From Istiophorus platypterus (lineage: Eukaryota; Chordata; Actinopteri; Istiophoriformes; Istiophoridae), in assembly GCA_016859345.1 (NCBI GenBank), contig CM029126.1, positions 637,001 to 701,000 of the forward strand: DNA of 64,000 nt, read 5' to 3'. Positions 55,629 to 64,000 of the stretch are shown piece after piece; within the stretch, counting starts at the first letter, position 1; every line of letters starts with the position of its first letter. Below the pieces are notes generated by a model. The model saw nothing but the letters and a program-made list of their open reading frames with translations, ran no database searches and was not told the DNA's origin. Both the position numbers and the translations under genes were made by a program.

Positions 55629-57795
55629 GACGCAGCTGAGAAAGGCAACGGAAAGAGTTCAGTTATTATAATGCAGAAAAAAACCCCAACAGAAACAACA
55701 GTTTTACAGGGAACCACTAGCTTCTACGGGCAGAGAAGAAGAATATCATCACACGTTTGTCCTGAAGGGAAGAAAAGGATCCGACAAGCTCGGTGGACGG
55801 CAGAACTTCCCGTCTCTGACTTTCTTTCACGCGTTTCTGGTTTGTGTCATAAAAATCCTTCAAGTGTAAAACAGGATCGTTTGTGAGCCGCGTCGTCTCA
55901 GAGCCTAGAAAGCGAAGAGGGTGTCACTGCCGAAATGTGTTGAACGATGGTCTGTTAATGTTTATTCTGACGGTCCACGACATTTACATATCACACACTG
56001 CAGCGTTTACGGCCTGAGCCGGTTCTAGAAACACTGGTCCCCAATCACCCTTCAGACAAACACGCCAGAGCTGCGACCAACGATTATTTTCACCATAGAT
56101 CAATCTGCCGTGTATTTTCTGGATCAGTCGATTCATTCTTCGGTCCGTCAGACGTCCTGTTTTGTCAACGCCTGACAGTTTAGTGTAATCTACAACAGAG
56201 AGGAAGAGAAAATCCTCCCACTGAGGCTGGAACCAGGGAATTTTTGACATTTTTGCTTAAGGAAATGACTGGAGCGACTAATCATCGGCCAGTGATTAAT
56301 TTCCCATCGAGCGACTGATCGCCGCAGCTCAACACAAAACAAAATGAGCTGTGACTCATCCCTGAGTACAGGACAGATCCCTCTTAAAAGAGCTGACTCA
56401 TCCGGGGCCAGTTTTACTGTTCGGAGGCAGTTTCTTCTAAAGGGAAACAGAAATCCTGAGAGGTTCTCACCGTTCTGACCGTTCTAGATTAGAACTGATA
56501 CCAGCTTAGGTAACAGAACGAGGAAAACTGTCTCACCGGTGTCTGAAGCGTAAGAGAAGCCGATCCTGCTTTCATCTAATTAATCAACGACAAAATTCTC
56601 CTCCATAACGAGTGCAACCAACAGGACAACTCATAACCTCCAGTCTGTCAGTCGACTCAGGCCCTTCCGGGTTCTACTGAACGTCTGCGGCGAGAGAACC
56701 GGGCTTTGTCTGGGTTAACGCGGAGCCGAGGTAGAGTCAGACACGTCTGGAGAAACAGGGGACGCTGGGGGTGTCTGCTGGGAGGTCTGAGGTTGGGTCA
56801 ATCAGCAGGGACGACCACGTCCCCTAACTCCAGAGCGGGGGACAGAGAAACTGGGTCTGTGGAAGTTAATTAGAATGAGTTCAACACATACAGGGAGGAA
56901 GCAGTGATCTTCTCCTTGTATCAACTGAATAACAACATTATCTGTAGTTTAATCAGTGAAACGCTGTTTCCCGATGGGTCTGGAGGCGCCGAGCTGCTGT
57001 CGCAGATTCCCACCGACTCATTTTCACGACTGCGTGTAAAGTTTCTCACTTTCAGGCCACAGATTCCCTGAGGCCTAAGTGACACCAGGCAGGTGAGTGC
57101 GCAGGTGGAGGTGCAGGTGCAGGCGCGCGGCACGCGCGCTTATGAGAGCGGTCTGACGTCACAGCTGACCGATAGACAGCGGGTCATATATCGGATGGAC
57201 CTGAAGCGCCTCTTGTCTCCTGCAAAATGGCAAAACCAGACCTCCTTCAAGAGTTGGGTTATTAAGTAATTCCTCGCCGATATGCAGACACAGAAACAAC
57301 GCAGGACATGACCGGAGCATTTGTCGCGTGTGGGTGTGTGTTCTGGTGGATTCGGCCCATGTCCTAACCGCCATGAAGCGGTTTATCCGAGCTACAGCTG
57401 AGCTTTGATGAGCCTCTGAAACCAGCCTCCGCCCTTCGCTCAACGTGTATTTTGGTGGAAGTGGTCGAGGGGAATACCGCGGGAGGCGACCTCCTGAAAA
57501 GGGACTTCTGCTCTAGTCAAAGCTGCCGAAGTGAAGAGCCCGCGTCGTGATACACGAGAAAACCTTTAACCCGAGTTCCCAGGATGAAATGTCGCTCTTC
57601 AAAGAGACGACGTTACACGGTGAAGCGACGGGTTTTTAAAGGGAGTCTGGCGCTGGCTCCTTCCTCCGCGGCGGACAGAACTACGTCTTTGCGGTTAACG
57701 GTGGCCTAAAATCCGCCAAACGTCCCCGCCACGACAACGAGCTATGTTCCAGTGGCGAGTTGATAAAGTGGTGGAGGTTTGAGGAATAAACTCAC

Positions 57796-57935
57796 CGCTC
57801 GCTTTCCTTTCGCTTCACAGGAAATTAAAGTTTCCAGCTGCTCGGTTCAGAGACTCGTCGCTTTGTTTCCCTGTCGCCCGACAAACTAAGTTTAGTCAAA
57901 CTTCCGCATCCAATGACTATTTTATTTCTTCTGTC
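57796..57935 (-). other. cmtm6: Candidate non-coding first exon of cmtm6
   Basis: On the minus strand AAAGCGAGCG is followed by GTGAGTTTATT, a strong donor, and the sequence around it (57.0-57.9 kb) is relatively CpG-rich with a CRE-like TGACGTCA at 57154-57161. It would splice to the acceptor at 55636 just before the cmtm6 ATG. The 5' limit is a guess. Alternative: an unrelated CpG-rich promoter. Confidence 0.45.
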
Positions 57936-58214
57936 AAGTGGGAAAGAAAAGATCGACTTGACTTCCCCTCGTGATTTTCAAATGAAAAGCGCAACTGAGC
58001 CGGGAGCTGGTTTCGTCACCTTTTCTGGTCTGGGTTCATTTTATCATTTCATTTTAAGTTTGATCGTGAAGCTCATTGTCGGTCTTTTGTGACATGTGTC
58101 TGAAAATGTTTCTCAAGTTTCTAAAAAAAAACCCCAAACAAATATCCCAGCAATGATCATCTTGATTTTCAAATGAAAGGTTTGTGATATCTGGGTTTTC
58201 TCCAGGAGAAACTG

Positions 58215-58392
58215 AGTCTAGTCTGGTCCTGGTCTTATCCTGATCCTGGTCGGGTCAGATCCTGATCTTGGTCTGGTCCTGGTCTGATCCTTGTCAGATC
58301 CTGGTCCTGGTCGGGTCAGATCCTGATCTTGGTTTGATCCTGGTCTGGTCCTGGTCTGATCTGGTCTGTTCCTGGTCCTGGTCTGGTCTAAA
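58215..58392 (+). repeat. GGTCCTGGTCTGATCCT minisatellite
   Basis: About 180 bp of irregular tandem units built from CTGGTC, CTGATC and GGTCAGATC words, ending before CTAAAAGACC. Confidence 0.85.
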
Positions 58393-59267
58393 AGACCTAA
58401 AAGTGTCTGTCAATGTGAAACTGTTTTCCATGAACATGTGATTTATTTGAATGAAGCAGCTCAGTAATAATGTGCATTAAAGCTAAACCACAGTTGTTTC
58501 CTTCATTAGAACCACGTTTACACAGTCTCTCTGTTCTCACTGTAAATGAGGTTTTAAGACAAATGTTGAGGCAACTGTTCCCAAGCAGAAGCTTCCATGC
58601 GTTGTTTGAAATACAATTTAAAAGCTTTTATGTTTACAGCCTTTATTTGTTGTCATTAGTGTTTTCCTCCAATTTATGTCTTTAATTGCTGCCTGAAAAG
58701 CAGATGTTTTCACTGGTTATGATAAAGTTCAGTGAAACCGAGGATTTTCACGTGATTTTCCTGATCACAGATCAGCTCACATGATGATGAAGATGACATA
58801 CTTTTACTTTGAAAGAGGAGTTCATTTCCTTTCTTCTGACTAAACCTCACGCAGCTGCTCCTGCGGTTTTTTTTGTCACCTGGAAAACCCCAACTAGGTT
58901 TCCAGGTGTATTCAGGTAGCTTTTCAGACTAGGACCTGTTAATGTAGGACACTTAACTGATTTACACACACCTACACACACCTGGAGTGAAGCAAAGCCC
59001 CAGGTGCAGTGTGCCGCTCAGGTGTTTCTTCACCTGGAGCCTCCAGAGCAGCTTCTCTCCTCCTAGTTACAGACCCAGGAACCGGATCCGTTAACGGCTC
59101 CCTCCGGAACACGCTCCACGATCCAGTGTTCTGATGCCGGTTCCCCTGGTTCCTGAGCCGTTTGACTCTTCAACAGGTGTGATACGTCCTGCACCTGTCC
59201 AGGCTCTGACCTCTGAACGGACTGGGTCCTGTCCTCATGACGCCTCCAACCGGCTCCTGTCACTGCT

Positions 59268-59410
59268 GGAGAGTTACTGAGTACATTTACTCAAGTGCTC
59301 GTCCTCGGAGTCCTTGAGTATTTCATTCACTGCCGTTTAACTTCTACTCCTACACCTCAGAACAAACCCACCTTTATGTAACCGCGTTCACCAGTAGACT
59401 GGACGACCGG
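59268..59410 (+). mobile_element. Copy of the TACTCAAGTA-type teleost repeat
   Basis: GTTACTGAGTACATTTACTC, then AAGTGCTCGTCCTCGGAGTC and TTGAGTATTT match, in opposite orientation, the end of the 8858-9710 element. Confidence 0.5.
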
Positions 59411-59830
59411 CCAAACCTGTTCATCTAATACTTCCAGGTCTAGAACCCGCTCAGCTCCACAGACTCGAGTGTAGATGTCGGAGCTGCTGGACGTCACTGG
59501 TTGTTTAGGGCGTATTTCTCCTCATGTCTGTTAAGGAACAGTTAAGCAGTGAAGGAATGGACGAAGGGAAAACTGACCTTCATCACTGTGTTAATCACAG
59601 GTTTGTTCCTCGTTTCATCCTCTTTTTCTTACTAGTTGATTCTTTTAATTTTTCCTTCAGAGATACATGAATAAGAATTAACTACTTTGAGTCTCAGTAG
59701 TTTTATTATTATTCTTAAAACCACCATCAGTCACTCTTCCTCCTCCTCCTCCATCCAGGCCTGTACCCACTGTGTTCGGCCTGCAGATGGAGCCCTCTTC
59801 CCCCTCCTTTCTCCGTCCTCCTCCTCTCCG

Positions 59831-59835
<5 letters not shown>

Positions 59836-59879
<44 letters not shown>
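59836..59879 (+). repeat. (GT)n microsatellite followed by (GAGT)n
   Basis: 44 bp of pure GT, then four GAGT units, ending about 13 bp before a TATA box. Confidence 0.92.
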
Positions 59880-59881
<2 letters not shown>

Positions 59882-59908
59882 TGAGTGAGTGAGTGAGGCT
59901 TCCCCTGC

Positions 59909-59915
59909 TATAAAG
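59909..59915 (+). promoter_or_regulatory. TATA box of a probable plus-strand gene
   Basis: TATAAAG in a G+C-rich setting (CCCTGCTATAAAGCCGAG), with purine-rich sequence about 30 bp downstream where a start site would fall. Confidence 0.5.
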
Positions 59916-59939
59916 CCGAGAGAGGCGGCTGGAGGCTGT

Positions 59940-60109
59940 AAAGGCTCTCCAGCAGCCAGAGGAGGAGGAGGTGGAGGATGGTGATAGTGATGAAGCTTAG
60001 TGTCCGTCAGCGAAGGGCTGATCTCAGTTCAGTTCGTCTGAGCTGAAGCTGGAAACTTTTGGAGGCTTTTCTCAGTCTGGAGCTTCTTCCTCTTCATGAA
60101 CCTCTGAAG
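59940..60109 (+). other. Candidate 5' UTR exon of a gene continuing beyond the window
   Basis: Starts about 30 bp below the TATA box and ends CTCTGAAG before a GTAAAA donor. It contains only a 23-codon upstream frame (ATG at 59979). No coding exon that joins it is recognised up to base 64000. The gene cannot be named. Confidence 0.45.
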
Positions 60110-63004
60110 GTAAAACCAGCAGAAACTCTCACAGTCCTGAGTCTGGTTCCAGTGTGAGGATTTTACTGTTTCATCATATTTCTCTTTTCTTTCTGTCATT
60201 TTTTTCTTTTTTTTCACATGGATTTTCTGTCTGTTCTCTCGTCAGTGTTGAGCTGATATTCATCTTCTAATATTTTTAATAAGCAGTGAAACACACTGTC
60301 TCTGGATTCACTGCTGCTGTGACTCTGTTGATTTAATGATCTAACAGCATCTTTGTGTGTTGCTGTTTTCCTACAGTCTGCTTTAAATGTGCATGTTTTT
60401 ACACTGAATCGAGCTTTTTCCAGCTGTTTCTGAACCTGTTAATGATCCTATAACCTCGTCCTGGAGCCAGATGTTTCCAGTAGCACAGCTGGTTCCTTCC
60501 TCTGGCTCCGGACGTTTTTTTGATTCATCCATATCCGGCAGACAGAAACAAATTGTGTGAGTCGAGGGATTCCGGAGAAGCGAGTCTCGTTTTCCTCTGA
60601 TGATGTAAGAGAGTCAGTTTTTGGCGAAACGTCTCAACTAAATCTCAAAATATTCTTTTGTCCACGTGAACAAATGGTTGTTGAGGTGTGATAAACGTTT
60701 CCTCAGGCATAAACCAGGGTTTACTCAGATTTTTATGAATTTTTTTTAAAACATTTTTGTCGGAATCTCTGACACAGAAAATGACCTAAAGTGGTTTTGA
60801 TTGTTGTTGAGGATGTGTAAGTCGAACTCTGGATCTGGTTTATGTGAATCTGTGCTGAACTGTCAGTTCCATGTAGGACGACTTGGGAACTCTGTTTGTA
60901 TGTGTGTGTGCGTGAGTGTGAGTGTGTGTGTGTGAGAGTGTATGTTGACTATTCCATAAAGGAGTTTGAAGCTGTGGCTGATGCTTCATTAATGATTAAT
61001 AAATCGATCAGTAATGCTAATTATCAGTTACAAGCCATGAATAAAAAGTCTTTTCCCCCTGGTTGATGTCTATCATCTGTTTGTCGTCCGTTTAAGTCAC
61101 TGGTGAGATGCGTTATTGTGTATTAATGAGTCGTGAAGGCTCGTGGCTGCAGACCTGGTGTTAGATTTCTAATATCCATAACTGCATTTTTACGCATTTT
61201 TACCGAACAGTGGCAATAAACATCAGCCATGACCTGGGCAACCCAGAGTTTCAGAATTTTTAACATTGAAAACTGATCTATAAACATTTGTAAAAGATCC
61301 ATTAACCTTTGGTTAAATAATCAGTTACTAATATAACCATATTTATTGCCTATCATAGAGTTTTAATACATTAATGTGTTATGTGTTTGAGCGTCATGGC
61401 TCCGAAGACGTAAACATCTGTCAGTCGTCCACATTTGGGCTCCAGACTGACATGAAAAGTGGTTCACACGTTCACGGTCCCCTGAGGATGAACTGTAGTG
61501 ACTCTGCCGATCCTCCGACTCATCCTCTAGCGCCCCCCCTTGGGCAACGTGTTAGTTTTCCTCTGCGCTACCTGCAGGCCTGGAGACCCGGAGGCCGTTC
61601 CTCAGTACCCCGCCATCACCTACCAGGCAAAGCCCCCCTGCCGAGGGGCCCTGGGCCCTAAGGAGCCCCTGGAGCCCCCAGTCCATCTTCATCACTTAGT
61701 GACATAATTCAGACAAACGCACATTCGTTAGAAGTTTCCTCCACTGATGGAGAATATGAGAAAATCTAGTTTAACCTGATTAGTTTGAGTTCAAACTGAG
61801 TTTATTCATTATGAAGTGTTTTATCAACGCGTCAACTAGTTAAGGCGCAGGAAGTAATTTGGTTTCATTGTAACAATAATTTATTGTTATTAATAACAAT
61901 ATGAATAATTTAAACCTGTCTCCCACTGTGCTTTTCTTGGGTTCTGTCTCTGGGTAGAATATTATTCTTGTGTGAACATCAATATTAGGATCGTCACAGA
62001 AACTCCAGTTGATTAATGGAAATGATGACATGACAACATTTAATTTTCAGGCTAAGCGAGTGGGTTGACTTTGGCAGGAGCTGGTCTGTCGGTGACACAC
62101 TGAATGTGATGGCTCACACCTTATAGGCCCCGGTACATGCTCTGTTTCCAGTATCTGACACAACGCGAGGCTCGGTTTCTTGGTCCAGTCGTTTCTCTGT
62201 AGGAGCGTCGGTCTGTGCAGCAGCTCCCCCAAGTATGTTAAGACATGCCAGTGTTTACAGTCACTATGGAAAATACCCGAAACCTTCCCGGACCTCACCT
62301 GCTCATCGAGGGGCCCAGAGCTTGACAGATTGTGGGCTTGAGGCATTGAAATGTTAATTTTCAGATTTTCAGAGAAACTTTCCTTCAAAGTTGAAGGAGC
62401 CCGCCGCCGGTCAGGAAACTGCCCAAGGATCTGCCCCCCGACCCGACAAACTCATCTACATTTCACAGTAACGGTGTGGACACTGTTCCCAGGAAGAATA
62501 GGGACGTAGGCTCTGAGGTTCTACAGAATCGTCCAATTGTAAGGTTCTGTGGGTTCCTGCTGTGTCACTGGGATCTCTGGAGTCGATAAAGGACCCCCCC
62601 ACACACACACACACACACACACACACAGCTCCTAAACAAATACTGTTCATAACAAGAGTCGGTAACTAAAGGTTTGAGCGGGTTGTGAGTTGTGAGAGGA
62701 CAAGGAGGATGTGGAGGGTGAGGAGGAAGAGGAGGAAGAGGAGCAAAAGGAGGATGAGGAGGGTGAGGAGGAAAAGGATCATCTCTGCTCTGCCTGACTC
62801 AGTATCACCACTGGGATGATTAGCATGTTAGCTATTCACTTGCCCCCTTCCTGCCCCCCCCATCTGCCCCCCCCCCCCCCCCCTTCCCTGACCATCTGTG
62901 TGTGGTTCCTCTTCTGGGACGTCGCTGCCCCACTTCACTCGACACATGTTTATGTAGGGACATTTGCCATGTGAGCCCAGTATCAGATGGACCAGACTGT
63001 GACA
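60110..63004. other. Probable intron or intergenic sequence
   Basis: No supported exon. Contains a GC-rich patch at 61.5-61.7 kb without homology I recognise, a CCTCGATGAGCAG/GTGAGG donor-like site near 62299 on the minus strand, (CA)n at 62600-62627, a GAGGA tract at 62690-62780 and C homopolymers around 62865-62883. Confidence 0.4.
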
Positions 63005-63540
63005 CCCGGGGGGGGGGGGGGGGGCTACCTCAACCGGCCGGGATGACAGTGAAAGAGAGAGAGCGAGAGACAAGGGGGGGCAGGAGGCAGGAGGGAGGAG
63101 AGAGAGCATAGCACGATAATGGGACTACCAGCTATATATACTATAGTTATACTAACACGGCTGATAATATTACTAATAGGACCAAATGAAATGGTAACAG
63201 TAGCAATCATAATAATTAAAGCACTGGGCGTTGACCAGGCTCATGGGGCAGTAGATGGTTCTACAGTCCTGGATCCAGACTCAGAGGCAGAAAAACCTGC
63301 AGAGAGCAACAGGAGGAAGAGGAGAGGGACGAGGAAGAGGAGGAGAGAGGAGCTCGGTGCATTGTGGGAAGTCCCCCGTCAGTCTAGGCCTATAGCAGCA
63401 TAGTGAGGGGAGGGCTCAAGCTGATCCTGAGCTAGTTCTAACCAGAAGTTATATAAGAGAGGAAGGATTTAAGCCTCCTCTTAAATGTGGAGAGGGCGTC
63501 TGCCTCCTGGACCCAAAATAGAAGATGGTTCCACAGCAGG
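63005..63540 (-). mobile_element. L2 LINE 3' fragment, second copy
   Basis: Nearly identical to 15711-16253 in the same orientation, with a few substitutions and a shorter acidic-codon stretch. It has no reverse transcriptase part and ends at the CCACAGCAG word, after which the two copies diverge. It starts directly beside a G homopolymer (63009-63024). Interpreted as a 5'-truncated copy of the same family. Confidence 0.8.
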
Positions 63541-63927
63541 ACCAGGACCAGGACCAGGACTAGGACACACCTGGAAGTTCAACTCTGCTGTTATTCTGGA
63601 TTTTTCTTCTTGTCTCTCAACACCTTCCCTCCTCTGTCTGTGGCTTTTTAGCTCATTGGTTCCTACTGATGACATAAATCTATAAAAACTCCTCACAAAT
63701 ATATTGATTCCTTCTTTAATTTTCCTCAACCAACTGCTTCCTGTAGTTTTCATTAAACAAACAGGAGGAGACAGCGGATTTGTTGGGGACTATTTTCTTC
63801 GGGGGATGAATCTACATCTGGCGCTGTAGTGGACATTAGTGGCATAAGGGCAATGTGTGTTTGTGGGACTGTGTGTAAATGACCTAGAATAGTGATGAAG
63901 GAACATGTGTTTTGATCATTTTCTATG

Positions 63928-63962
<35 letters not shown>
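63928..63962 (+). repeat. (CA)n microsatellite
   Basis: 35 bp CA repeat near the right edge of the window. Confidence 0.9.
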
Positions 63963-63965
<3 letters not shown>

Positions 63966-64000
63966 CCTGTCATTAAGAGACATGCAGTGTTGGTTTGAGT

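Noticed and set aside
57226..57264. Short frame MAKPDLLQELGY with a good start context
   Set aside because: Twelve codons only, in a CpG-rich promoter-like region, with no match I know.
61374..61661. Open frame of 95 codons in a GC-rich patch
   Set aside because: The patch resembles coding composition, but no domain is recognisable and no splice pair fits the 59.9-kb exon.
62047..62388. Donor-like site CAG/GTGAGG as cmtm6 exon 1
   Set aside because: The peptide before it has no CMTM resemblance. The exon at 55515-55628 fits sequence and phase.
1..64000. CRISPR arrays, operons, phage or plasmid features
   Set aside because: All long repeats are microsatellites, satellites or eukaryotic transposons, and the genes are intron-split vertebrate types.

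Overview
This window looks like ray-finned (teleost) fish nuclear DNA. It has multi-exon genes with GT/AG introns, abundant (CA)n repeats, teleost-type L2 LINE, Ty3/gypsy, Tc1-like and MITE-like debris, and an interstitial TTAGGG array. There are no operons or prokaryotic signals. All gene models below were built by hand from splice-site phase and remembered family resemblance; no search was run.

Layout. (1) 1-20170, minus strand: the 5' half of thyroglobulin (tg). 28 phase-consistent coding exons (about 1438 codons) run from the signal peptide to the first part of the type-3 repeat region and leave the window at its left edge. Introns carry an L2 LINE (15.5-17.2 kb), a telomere-like array (7.58-7.96 kb), an 11-bp minisatellite and many (CA)n tracts, several of which touch splice acceptors. 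(2) 21550-27227, plus strand: a six-exon Siglec/CD22-like two-Ig-domain receptor, with a decayed antisense Ty3/gypsy element in intron 4 and a repeated promoter-proximal segment on both sides. (3) 29311-30555, minus strand: two isolated class-4-like semaphorin exons with the intermediate exons missing. (4) 36682-55628, minus strand: a complete four-coding-exon cmtm6-like MARVEL gene (189 aa), probably with a non-coding first exon near 57.8 kb. Its intron 2 holds a 3.3-kb CT-rich satellite and, on the opposite strand, a two-exon THAP-domain gene (41810-43439). Its intron 3 is a second low-complexity tract. (5) 57.9-64 kb: mostly non-coding; a TATA box plus splice-donor configuration at 59.9-60.1 kb suggests the first exon of a plus-strand gene that continues to the right. 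A second L2 fragment lies at 63.0-63.5 kb.

The genes have unrelated roles: thyroid hormone precursor, immune-type lectin receptor, guidance-molecule fragment, membrane trafficking protein and DNA-binding THAP protein. I see no joint pathway. I found no convincing new biological system. The most interesting signals are TG-repeat splice acceptors across tg, complementary purine/pyrimidine tracts flanking cmtm6 exon 3, an intron-length open frame in cmtm6, a perfect hairpin at the edge of the CT satellite, the apparent loss of one tg type-1 repeat, and the stranded semaphorin exons.
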